The notes under the pieces are model-generated. The model was not told the DNA's origin. It made no database searches and worked only from the letters and a program-made list of their open reading frames with translations. From Asterias amurensis (Eukaryota; Echinodermata; Asteroidea; Forcipulatida; Asteriidae), in the NCBI RefSeq assembly GCF_032118995.1, contig NC_092651.1:7914785-7978784 (forward strand): DNA of 64,000 nucleotides, in the 5' to 3' direction. Both the position numbers and the translations under genes were made by a program. Below are positions 33,649 to 43,011 of this stretch, in pieces. The number at the start of each line of letters is the position of its first letter. The first letter of the stretch is position 1.

Positions 33649-34009
33649 GTGTTTTTAAGTTCTGTAGGGAAACATAAAAACGCGGGACAAAGTTGTTGTT
33701 GTAAGTAAGTAGCATAGCGTCCTCATGCGTTGTAAAAAGGCCAGTCTCGTGTATTGTCGTCTGCGGGCAAGTTTGTTGTTGTTGAGACACCACGATTTCG
33801 TCATTATCAAAATGCAGAATATAATAGAAATACAGAATAGAATTACATGTTTTCCTTTTTCTCAATTAAAAATAGGCATGCCATCTCATGTGGTGAACTA
33901 ACTTGTGCAACGATTTTCAAGTACAAAACCCATACAGTGTCAAAGTCTCCTACCTGTAGCTTACTTTGCTCCATGGAACAAGTGTCGAACTCAGTTGTAT
34001 TCATATGTG
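33649..34009. repeat. Segmental duplication B, copy 1, left of retrotransposon
   Basis: Matches 52,693-53,107 (gtagggaaacataaaaacgc; gttgttgttgagacaccacg). The homology passes directly into 43,012 onward if the LTR element and one tgtg are removed. Confidence 0.9.
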
Positions 34010-34769
34010 TGTCACGGGTGCGATGCGACCCCCCCCCCCCCACGTTTATTTTTATGTTACGTAATCATTTGCTTTACTTGCATGGCTAGCGCCCTCTGCG
34101 GGCTGCTTTCCGGTTCAAGAGCATTCTGTTTTGGGCCGAAGACCTTAACTGACGTCTTTGCGTGTCTTCACCCAACAGGTAAAGATCTTGTTATATTTTG
34201 CATTTAAATGTTTTCCTAATTACTACTTAGATTAAATAGTATGTAATAAGCACTATCCTCAAGTCTCAATTTGTTTATAGAATGTTGTTGACTTTAGTGG
34301 ATATCTGGTTGCTTTTGCAACATCACGCTAGCTATTTATTGATTTGCGGTGTTTAGATATATTTATTACCTCTAGAGCCTTTCCTAATAATCTTAGCAGT
34401 GTTACTGAATGTAACATTTTGGAGATCCTTTAGTTTATTTTATCATTGCTTCTGGGATTGGAAATAACCTGTTTATATTGCATTTCACCGTTAATTTGCC
34501 TTAAATCCAAGATGGCGGTCGCGTCCTTAATTTTGGCGCGAACCGCGAGTATTGTTTTATCGTTTCATTGTTTATTCTTTTAAAGTTTAGTTTATGTAAT
34601 TATTATTGTATATTTTGTATGAGCATTCTGTTTTGGGCCGAAGACCTTAACTGACGTCTTTGCGTGTCTTCACCCAACAGATTCACCGTTTACAGATCTC
34701 AATAAAACTAAAGAGCTACTATATGATCAGACTTGCCGTTTCATGCCCGTACTTATTCCAAGGGTCACA
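34010..34769 (+). repeat. 5' LTR
   Basis: TG...CA, 760 bp. It holds a C run (34,030-34,042), a YY1-type site (ccaagatggcggtc, 34,507-34,520), an E2F-type site (ttttggcgcgaa, 34,531-34,542), a TATA-like tatatttt near 34,610 and AATAAA at 34,701. A 60-bp direct repeat (34,119-34,178 and 34,621-34,680) brackets a GT...AG interval. Confidence 0.95.
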
Positions 34770-36049
34770 TTTGGTGGAGAATCCGGGTACGGGCATATCG
34801 ACGACGGCATCAAGCATCACTTGATCGTCAGAGTACATTATACCCGTCAATCTTGTGACCGGTACAGATTACCCCATCAAGACGTTGAAGGCATCCCCAG
34901 CCAGGACAGCCGGGTTCCAGCGGGCAGAGCGGCCTTCCCCCTGAACCCTGCCCCGCGGATCGGAGAGACCCTCAACACTCCAGACGTGAAGAATTTTGGA
35001 CCGCCGTATCCTTACCATCGGACTTGGATCACCCGTGATTGAGCAACCTTATCCAGCCTCTTCAACGCCCCTGAGTGCCGGATGTTTTTTCTTCACGATC
35101 GGAACTGTTGAACATTTTCGCCAACATCAAGAACAAGTTTATCGCGGTGTTCTTGAACATTTTGCCAATAATAAAAATTTGCAGATTTCACGAACTCTCG
35201 CAAAGAATTCGATCGCCTCCATTTTAGACAAACTCATAGTTGTTTAAACTCATACGATCGGGAAAGCACCATCATCAGGACAATAAACACAATAGCATTG
35301 TCACACGGACTAAAGACCTCCTTTGTACTCTTCCACTGTGCCGATTAAGAGTGCGTTCGGTTGTTACCACCAGACAAGCAGCTGATGAACAATTCCCATT
35401 ATGAACATTGACATTATTGGAATTTGATTGAATCAAGTCTCAATTGTATTTTGGATTCGGATTTGGTATTGTTGGTATTGTTAGGAGTCATTAATCTTGT
35501 CTGGCATTTAGACAGGTGTCCACTTAATGGGAGTAGGTACTTAAAGTTCTCATTCAGCTGAAAAGAACTTTAATCCATACATTGTTGTTTGCCTTTGGCG
35601 ATGCTAAATTCCTGGGGTGTAAAAGAACACCTGTAAATTCTTTTGTATTGTATTTGAGACATTTTGATTGTCCAGCTGTGTGAAAGTTTCTCTTTATTAC
35701 CTCAATTGGGTAGAGATAATTGAAGTCATTTCCTTCAGAATTGTCGCACGAAAATTCCATTGTTTCTGGTACTTCAATTGCGTACAGAATTTTTTCTTCT
35801 TCTGAATATTGATGTGTTCCATATTGCGTTCAAAGATTATATTTTGCTATTGCTGATTTGTTTTTGCATTGGTTACATTGATTGCATTTCATGATTGCTT
35901 CAGTTGGATTGATATTATCATTTTTTCTGACAGCCATTTTACATTTTGTGAAGGTATTGCATTGATGACCATTTTTGATACTTTTGAATTGTGTTCTTTT
36001 GCATACTTTGTCACTCTGTATTTTATCTTTGGACTGTGTTCTTGGAAGC
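34770..36049 (+). other. Primer binding site and untranslated leader
   Basis: tggtggagaatccgggtacg begins 2 bases after the LTR (34,772) and has the TGG start expected of a tRNA-primed site; the tRNA is not identified. The remaining 1.25 kb of leader has no frame that I can support. Confidence 0.7.
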
Positions 36050-37363
36050 ATGTCTGACGAGGAAGAATTCCCATCGTCCACAGCAGCATTTGGTCACAGA
36101 TCATCTCGTCGAACTCTTCCGAACAGACCTCAACATACCTCTCCCTTCCAAGAAGAACTAGGCGACATCCAGCAAACAACCGATCGCATGCTTTCGCAAC
36201 TGGGAAACATCGAGCGAAGACTATCCCGAGGCTCACTGCATCAATCAGTTCCAGGTACTCATGCACAACGGTCAACTCCAATGATGTCTACCACATTGCC
36301 AAGGCAAGGGTCTTCTTCAAATGACTATCCTTTGAGGTCTAGCCAAGCGCCGAGGCAAGGTTCTTCTTCAACCGACTATCCAGTTCTCACACCTCAGAAT
36401 CACCACCTACCTGACCGCAACTCCACTACGCTTTCATCTCATCACCGTTTACTTCCATCACATCAAGTGAAAAGTGTACCTATGTTTACAGGGCGTGACC
36501 AAGGTGCAACAATCGCCATTGAAGATTGGGTCCGAGACGTGAATTATCTCATCGAAACTACTTCGATGCCTGAAGAAATCCAGTTTTCTACCATCGTGAG
36601 ATATCTTGGTGGCGCTGCAAGAAAACTTGTACTCAATCTCCATCCAACACATCAGACCCCAAGCCACGCCTTTGCAGAACTCAAAGCACAGTTCGGAGAT
36701 GTATTCCTGACTGGTGATCCATTAGCCAGCTTCTATGAGCGTGTGAAACATCCCACCGAACTACCGAGCATCTACGCCGTCGAACTAGAGGCAACGCTGA
36801 GAACCATAGAGGAAAAGTCAACCCTAAGTCGCCCTTTTCCTAATAGAAACAGTATGCTGACGCAACAATTTATGAGAGGCGTCAAAGACGAGAAAGTTAC
36901 ACAGAGACTCGCACCGATGAAGCCCAGAGATATGACGTTTCGGGAACTTCAAATTGAACTTCGTCAACTGGAACGAGAGTCTAGGATTGCAGCAGCTGCA
37001 AAGACAGGAACCAAGCTTCAAGCTCAACAATTGCAGCAGATTCGTCCTCCATATCAGCAATCCTCACCGAAAGTGCCAGATGTCAAGAGCCCCAAACCAA
37101 CTACCGATCATGATGTGTTACAAGAACTTCTCGCCACTGTCCATCAACTAGCTCTGAGGGTAGATCATATCTCTCATCAAACTCCACGTGGACCTCAGCA
37201 ACCAAGAACAGACCAACATGCCTCTGGTCAACGAGTGTTCTACTGCCACAGATGCGGCAATGAAGGTCATATTGCCAAAGGATGCAGAAGTGCCCCTTTA
37301 AACTCCAACGGCCCACGGCCAATGGGCAAGCCGTCAGAGGCCGGGAATCAGCGAGCCCAGTAG
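36050..37363 (+). CDS. gag: Gag polyprotein
   Basis: 437 residues from MSDEEEFPSS, chosen because the upstream in-frame ATG at 35,975 would add a hydrophobic stretch untypical of Gag. Residues about 1-130 are Ser/Gln/Pro-rich with a duplicated PRQGSSS-DYP motif. Residues about 140-330 form the retrotransposon capsid-like region (FTGRDQGATIAIEDWVRDVN). A CCHC zinc knuckle (CHRCGNEGHIAKGC) lies near residue 400, the nucleic-acid-binding nucleocapsid motif. After it comes TTTAAAC in the slippery register (37,297-37,303), 60 bases before the stop. Confidence 0.93.
   Translation: MSDEEEFPSSTAAFGHRSSRRTLPNRPQHTSPFQEELGDIQQTTDRMLSQLGNIERRLSRGSLHQSVPGTHAQRSTPMMSTTLPRQGSSSNDYPLRSSQAPRQGSSSTDYPVLTPQNHHLPDRNSTTLSSHHRLLPSHQVKSVPMFTGRDQGATIAIEDWVRDVNYLIETTSMPEEIQFSTIVRYLGGAARKLVLNLHPTHQTPSHAFAELKAQFGDVFLTGDPLASFYERVKHPTELPSIYAVELEATLRTIEEKSTLSRPFPNRNSMLTQQFMRGVKDEKVTQRLAPMKPRDMTFRELQIELRQLERESRIAAAAKTGTKLQAQQLQQIRPPYQQSSPKVPDVKSPKPTTDHDVLQELLATVHQLALRVDHISHQTPRGPQQPRTDQHASGQRVFYCHRCGNEGHIAKGCRSAPLNSNGPRPMGKPSEAGNQRAQ
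37297..37334 (+). promoter_or_regulatory. Programmed -1 frameshift site between gag and pro
   Basis: T TTA AAC (37,297-37,303) is in the gag reading frame, matching X XXY YYZ. After a 7-nt spacer a possible H-type pseudoknot follows: stem 1 pairs gccca (37,311-37,315) with tgggc (37,323-37,327), and stem 2 pairs cggc of the loop (37,316-37,319) with gccg (37,330-37,333). A -1 shift here enters the pro frame (37,303 onward). Heptamer, register, spacer and fold are all seen in the sequence; use in the cell is inferred. Confidence 0.75.
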
Positions 37364-38229
37364 TAAGTTCTCCTTCAAACACTGCACCACGTCTGTCTTC
37401 AATATGCCACGGTGGTAACATACCTCTCCATCACCAGCAATTGATTGGTCCAACAAACGAAGACGTCATCAACATTAATGGTGTGAACTACACTGCCCTA
37501 ATAGACTCTGGCTCCCAGATCACGTCGATAACGGAAGACATCTTGAGGCAAAACCCTGAGCTCCAGAACATGGAAATTTCTCCTTCAGAAGTCTCCATCG
37601 AAAGTGCTAGTGGGCACAGCGTTCCTCACCGAGGTGTCATCCCTTTAACCATCACTATAATGGACGTCGTCTACAAGGATGTTCCTACATTTGTTGTACA
37701 AGCAGACAGTTACCGTAGAAACGTTCCAGTCCTCATTGGTACTAATGTCATCAGAGCAGTGAAGAGAGACCATCAAGTGACAAAGAGTAATAAGTTCCTG
37801 CCTCCGAAGAGCTCTGCATGGTATGCAGCCTTCAACAGTATTTCTGCTTCAGAACCTGGTAGCCACAGCGACGGTACCATCGGCTACGCTAGGTACATCG
37901 GCCGATACCCCCGAGTGATACCAGCAGGCCAAGAAGTAGACATCATTTGTCAGGCACCCCCTGGCAAAGGTCCGTACACTGCAGTAGTTGAAAACTTTCC
38001 TCGAAGCTCTTCATCTTTAAAAGTTAGCAACCTGGTCACAGATGTTGAATCTAACTGCCAAGTACCCGTGAGACTTTGCAACATCTCCGCCAAGCCCATA
38101 ACCATCAAACGCAACTGCAAACTCGCACAGCTAGCATACATCCAGCGCATTGATGATCTACCACTCAATGAAGACTACGAAACGTTACAAGCTAGACAGG
38201 AAGACGAAGATGTTTCTCCTGATGTCTGA
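37303..38229 (+). CDS. pro: Aspartic protease region (Pro)
   Basis: Frame -1 to gag. The retropepsin active site DSG lies at 37,504-37,512 in TALIDSGSQITS, and a second conserved block is VPVLIGTNVI (about 37,723-37,752). This cleaves the Gag-Pol polyprotein in the assembled particle. About 160 residues of linker follow and the frame ends at TGA (38,227). An ATG at 37,282 exists in this frame, but entry by frameshift is more likely than independent initiation. Confidence 0.85.
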   Translation, partial: LQRPTANGQAVRGRESASPVVSSPSNTAPRLSSICHGGNIPLHHQQLIGPTNEDVININGVNYTALIDSGSQITSITEDILRQNPELQNMEISPSEVSIESASGHSVPHRGVIPLTITIMDVVYKDVPTFVVQADSYRRNVPVLIGTNVIRAVKRDHQVTKSNKFLPPKSSAWYAAFNSISASEPGSHSDGTIGYARYIGRYPRVIPAGQEVDIICQAPPGKGPYTAVVENFPRSSSSLKVSNLVTDVESNCQVPVRLCNISAKPITIKRNCKLAQLAYIQRIDDLPLNEDYETLQARQEDEDVSPDV

Positions 38230-41200
38230 GCCAAGTCCATGAAAGTCCAGGAGATGTTAAACATACACCACTTGTTGACCTATCCAAAGCGAAGTTAGAC
38301 AGCGAGTCACAAAAGCAGCAGCTAGAGAGTCTCCTTCAGAATTACTCTGACGTATTCTCATCCAGTCCCCTGGACTTTGGATGTACGTCGACGATGAAGC
38401 ACTCCATCCCACTCATAGACAATCAACCCTTTCGACTTCCTCACCGCCGAATTCCTCCTTCACAATACCAAGCTGTCAAAGATCATCTCAAGGCCATGGA
38501 AGAAGCAGGTGTCATCCGCAGAAGTAACAGTCCATTCGCCTCACCGATAGTGATAGCCCATAAGAAGGATGGTTCACTGCGGATATGTATTGACTATCGT
38601 CGCCTGAACAGCAAAACTGTACGTGATGCATATCCTCTCCCTCGCATCGATGAAGCACTGGACGCTCTTGGAAATGCTCAACTCTTCACCACTCTAGATC
38701 TCACATCAGGCTACTGGCAGGTTCAAATGGAAGACGAAGACATACCTAAGACAGCGTTCACTACCCCCATGGGACTATTTGAATGTAATCGGATGCCCTT
38801 CGGCTTAGCAAATGCCCCAGCTACATTCCAACGTCTGATGATGACTTGTCTCGGAGAGCAAAACTACGTCACGTGTCTTCTCTACCTCGATGACATCATC
38901 ATATTCTCTGCCAACTTCGAAGACCATCTCGACCGCCTGTCTAAAGTGTTCTCCTGTTTGAGGCAACACGGTCTGAAACTGAAGCCGTCCAAGTGTAACC
39001 TCCTCCAAGAAGAAGTTAGATACCTCGGACACATCGTTTCGAACAAAGGCATTAGTACTGATCCAGAGAAGACGCAACAAGTAGAGCACTGGCCAACCCC
39101 CACTAATCGCAAGGAACTACAACGCTTCCTCGGCTTCACTGGCTACTATAGAAGATTTATTAAAGGATACTCACACGTTGTCTCACCTCTCTACAAGCTC
39201 ACTGCTGGTGACCCAAGACGAAAGAAGAAGAATACCAAAAACACCTCTCCATCTGTAACCCCACCTTTCATCTGGACAGAAGAGTGTCAGAACGCGATGG
39301 ACATGTTAAAGCAGTACTTGACATCTCCACCGATCCTCGCCTACGCCGACTATTCACTCCCGTTTATACTCCAGACCGATGCATCAGGAGTAGGGCTCGG
39401 AGCTGTCCTCAGCCAAGTCCAAAATGGAACAGAGAGAGTCATCGCTTACGCAAGCAGAGGACTCAACCCCGCCGAATCTCGCTACGCAGCACATAAGTTA
39501 GAATTCCTAGCCATGAAGTGGGCGATTACTGACAAGCTACGAGACTATCTTCTGGGCAACCAATGTACCGTGCTGACAGACAACAATCCTCTCCTTTATG
39601 TCACTACATCTGCCAAACTAGATGCGACAGGCCAAAGATGGATTGCGGCACTATCTCAGTTCAATTTCACTGTTAAATACAAGCCCGGAAAGAACAACGG
39701 AGCGGCTGATGCACTCTCTCGCAAATCGCAAGCTGATACTTCAAGAAGTCTCTTGTCATTCCAAAAGGATGCAATCACAATTCCTCCCCACATCGTGCAA
39801 GCTATCTGCAACAGTCACCCACCCGAAACAACTCCCTTCATCGAACCTCCAATTGCAAGATGCGATGTCATGACACAGAGTCACACGTCACTCCCATCAA
39901 ATGAGTTGCCGAGACTACAAGAGAAAGACATCATATCCGCTCAGAGAAGTGACACGGACATATCCAGAGTCATACACTATCTAGAGAAAGGAAGAAAACC
40001 AACCAGAGCAGAGAGGAGTTGTGAAAAGCTCGGATGCCTCATGTACCTAAGACAATGGGAAAAGCTTCACAGGAAAAACGGCGTACTCTATCGTCTCAGA
40101 AAGACCCATGACGGATCAACAGCCGAACAGCTTGTTCTCCCTGAACAATTTCGACACACAGTAATGACATCACTCCACAATGATTTCGGTCACTTGGGCT
40201 ACGAAAGAACGCTCGACATCGCAAGAACCCGCTTCTTTTGGTCCAAGATGGCAAGTGACATCAAAACTTGGTGTGAACAATGCAAGCGATGCTGCCTAAG
40301 AAAAACTCCGTCTACAAAAACGCGTGTACCTTTGGTCAGCATCACCACAACTGAGCCTATGGAATTACTCTGCATCGATTACCTCAAGCTGGAAAGAAGC
40401 AAAGGTGGCTATGAAAACATTTTGGTAATCACAGATCATTTCACCAAGTATGCCCAGGCGTTTCCATCTCGCGATCAGAAGGCAGGCACAGTTGCTAAGA
40501 TACTCTGGGAAAAGATAATACAGCACTACGGATTTCCTGTACGACTACACGCTGATCAGGGTCGCAACTTTGAAAGCCAACTCATCCGAGAATTATGCAA
40601 GATCTGTGGCATCAAAAAGAGCCGAACTACCCCGTATCACCCTCAAGGAAATGGCGTCACAGAGCGTTTTAACCATACGCTCCTTAACATGCTTGGGACA
40701 TTAGAAGAAAATCAGAAGAAAGACTGGAAGCAATACGTCGAAATAATGACACACGCATACAACTCCACACGTCACGACTCCACCGGTTATGCTCCGTTCT
40801 ACCTGATGTTTGGTAGACACCCAAATCTACCAGTCGACTTGATGTTTGGACTCAATTCCACTCAGAGAGAGTCTACTTCAAACTATGCGGACTATGTAGA
40901 GCAGCTGAGAGAAAGACTACAGAAATCATACACAAGGGCCAGCGACTACGTCAAACAAGCGCAGTCGAAGCAGAAACGCCTGTATGACAGAGGTTCCTCC
41001 ATCGCTCCTCTACGTCTAGGTGACAGAGTCCTCATCCAAAACAAGAACCTCATTGGCACATGCAAATTAGCCGATAGATGGGAATCACAGCCCTATACTG
41101 TGATTTCAAAGCACAAAGATCTACCTGTGTACAGCCTCCGCTCCCTCGGTGACGGTAGAGAAAGAACTGTGCACAGAAACATGCTGACTCCATGCATGTT

Positions 41201-41780
41201 TCTCCCACTAGAAGAGAACAACACAACAGCCGATGAACCACATCAGGAAACCCAGTTAGAGTCAGACGAACATCAGGAGAGTGAGAAAGTTCCAACTATC
41301 ATGGATCATAGTGAAACTAGCGACGAAGAGATAGACATAGACTTCATCCCAGTAGAAACTGAATCTTCGTCAATGTCTCCTTCACTATCTCCGTCACTAT
41401 CACCTCCTGTCCTCACACCAATCATAGATCTTGAGCCAAGCAATGTCGTTGAAGTTTCCCCTCCTGTCGCACCACCGCAACTTACCCCTGAGTTACTGGA
41501 AACCCAAACTATTGATGTTACAGATGAGTCGAACGACACTGAAAGTACGGTATATCTTTCGCCACCGAGCCCTAGACCTATCAGAAACAGACAGCCGCCC
41601 ACAAGGTTTACCTATGACTTCATAGGTCAAACCAAACAACTGCAAGCACGAGATACATCACGCCAAGAAAAGATATGCAATGGACGACGACTGTTCGACA
41701 AGTGGAAAGAGCCTACTATGGCTAAGACAAGAAGAAAAGCTTGTCTGCGTCTCCTTCTGCAAGAACACAGTTCCATCTAA
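38223..41780 (+). CDS. pol: Pol: reverse transcriptase, RNase H, integrase
   Basis: 1,185 codons, open from 38,223 although the first ATG is at 38,394. Reverse transcriptase spans about residues 60-250 with DYRRLN and the catalytic YLDD (residue 221). RNase H begins at LQTDASGVGLGAV (Asp 386). Integrase has an HHCC zinc site (HNDFGHLGY...CEQCKRC) and the triad Asp719, Asp778, Glu814, spacing 58 and 35, as expected. A RWESQPYTVI block near the C-terminal core resembles the GPY/F module; no chromodomain is seen, and the last 150 residues are acidic and Ser/Pro-rich. It lies -1 to pro, overlapping by only 7 nt with no slippery sequence, so this copy probably carries a one-base lesion there. Confidence 0.93.
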   Translation, partial: CLSQVHESPGDVKHTPLVDLSKAKLDSESQKQQLESLLQNYSDVFSSSPLDFGCTSTMKHSIPLIDNQPFRLPHRRIPPSQYQAVKDHLKAMEEAGVIRRSNSPFASPIVIAHKKDGSLRICIDYRRLNSKTVRDAYPLPRIDEALDALGNAQLFTTLDLTSGYWQVQMEDEDIPKTAFTTPMGLFECNRMPFGLANAPATFQRLMMTCLGEQNYVTCLLYLDDIIIFSANFEDHLDRLSKVFSCLRQHGLKLKPSKCNLLQEEVRYLGHIVSNKGISTDPEKTQQVEHWPTPTNRKELQRFLGFTGYYRRFIKGYSHVVSPLYKLTAGDPRRKKKNTKNTSPSVTPPFIWTEECQNAMDMLKQYLTSPPILAYADYSLPFILQTDASGVGLGAVLSQVQNGTERVIAYASRGLNPAESRYAAHKLEFLAMKWAITDKLRDYLLGNQCTVLTDNNPLLYVTTSAKLDATGQRWIAALSQFNFTVKYKPGKNNGAADALSRKSQADTSRSLLSFQKDAITIPPHIVQAICNSHPPETTPFIEPPIARCDVMTQSHTSLPSNELPRLQEKDIISAQRSDTDISRVIHYLEKGRKPTRAERSCEKLGCLMYLRQWEKLHRKNGVLYRLRKTHDGSTAEQLVLPEQFRHTVMTSLHNDFGHLGYERTLDIARTRFFWSKMASDIKTWCEQCKRCCLRKTPSTKTRVPLVSITTTEPMELLCIDYLKLERSKGGYENILVITDHFTKYAQAFPSRDQKAGTVAKILWEKIIQHYGFPVRLHADQGRNFESQLIRELCKICGIKKSRTTPYHPQGNGVTERFNHTLLNMLGTLEENQKKDWKQYVEIMTHAYNSTRHDSTGYAPFYLMFGRHPNLPVDLMFGLNSTQRESTSNYADYVEQLRERLQKSYTRASDYVKQAQSKQKRLYDRGSSIAPLRLGDRVLIQNKNLIGTCKLADRWESQPYTVISKHKDLPVYSLRSLGDGRERTVHRNMLTPCMFLPLEENNTTADEPHQETQLESDEHQESEKVPTIMDHSETSDEEIDIDFIPVETESSSMSPSLSPSLSPPVLTPIIDLEPSNVVEVSPPVAPPQLTPELLETQTIDVTDESNDTESTVYLSPPSPRPIRNRQPPTRFTYDFIGQTKQLQARDTSRQEKICNGRRLFDKWKEPTMAKTRRKACLRLLLQEHSSI

Positions 41781-42239
41781 TAACCCCCCCCCCCAATTGT
41801 ATATACACTGTATTATTATTGATTGTAACTCAATGAAGATAACAAAGTATTATTTAAATAATACTGTTATAGAGAGAAAGAAACAAAAAATCTCTCTGAG
41901 TTATGTTCATTTCGTTATAATTGTTACTTTCAATGTGTCAAGATATTGAAGTTGTAATGTAATTAACTTCTGCATTAAGTTTTGTCTACCAAAATGACAG
42001 AGTCTTTTTTGAAGGAACCATTTAGAGATGTATTTAAATTACTGGTGTTCTGCTCCTTAGTTATAGAATACTTACCTTTTTGTTGTTCTAACTAAATGCT
42101 TGGAACACCAGAGTTTTGTTTAAAGGTTGGATGGTATGGAAGACATTTGCCACCATTTTGTTTTCATAAGTTGTAAAATTTCCATTGTGTAAATATGTAA
42201 CATAGGTTATGTTAGTTGCATGCCGAGGACGACATTTTT

Positions 42240-42254
42240 CTCCAGGGGGAATAA
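42240..42254 (+). other. Polypurine tract
   Basis: ccagggggaataa ends directly at the 3' LTR TGTCAC; the AGGGGGA core is the likely plus-strand primer. Confidence 0.7.
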
Positions 42255-43011
42255 TGTCACGGGTGCGATGCGACCCCCCCCCCACGTTTATTTTTATGTT
42301 ACGTAATCATTTGCTTTACTTGCATGGCTAGCGCCCTCTGCGGGCTGCTTTCCGGTTCAAGATCATTCTGTTTTGGGCCGAAGACCTTAACTGACGTCTT
42401 TGCGTGTCTTCACCCAACAGGTAAAGATCTTGTTATATTTTGCATTTAAATGTTTTCCTAATTACTACTTAGATTAAATAGTATGTAATAAGCACTATCC
42501 TCAAGTCTCAATTTGTTTATAGAATGTTGTTGACTTTAGTGGATATCTGGTTGCTTTTGCAACATCACGCTAGCTATTTATTGATTTGCGGTGTTTAGAT
42601 ATATTTATTACCTCTAGAGCCTTTCCTAATAATCTTAGCAGTGTTACTGAATGTAACATTTTGGAGATCCTTTAGTATATTTTATCATTGCTTCTGGGAT
42701 TGGAAATAACCTGTTTATATTGCATTTCACCGTTAATTTGCCTTAAATCCAAGATGGCGGTCGCGTCCTTAATTTTGGCGCGAACCGCGAGTATTGTTTT
42801 ATCGTTTCATTGTTTATTCTTTTAAAGTTTAGTTTATGTAATTATTATTGTATATTTTGTATGAGCATTCTGTTTTGGGCCGAAGACCTTAACTGACGTC
42901 TTTGCGTGTCTTCACCCAACAGATTCACCGTTTACAGATCTCAATAAAACTAAAGAGCTACTATATGATCAGACTTGCCGTTTCATGCCCGTACTTATTC
43001 CAAGGGTCACA
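42255..43011 (+). repeat. 3' LTR
   Basis: 757 bp. It differs from the 5' LTR by C-run length and by single changes such as gatcattctg for gagcattctg and tagtatatttt for tagtttatttt. It keeps both copies of the 60-bp repeat. Confidence 0.95.

Noticed and set aside
34743-35042. 99-codon frame at the 5' LTR/leader boundary
   Set aside because: It begins inside the LTR, crosses the primer binding site and has no recognisable domain.
38211-38229. Slippery heptamer for a pro-pol -1 shift
   Set aside because: Examined every heptamer in pro register that could enter the pol frame; none has the X XXY YYZ pattern.
41781-42254. Possible envelope gene after pol
   Set aside because: Only 474 bp to the 3' LTR and no frame with a signal or membrane segment.
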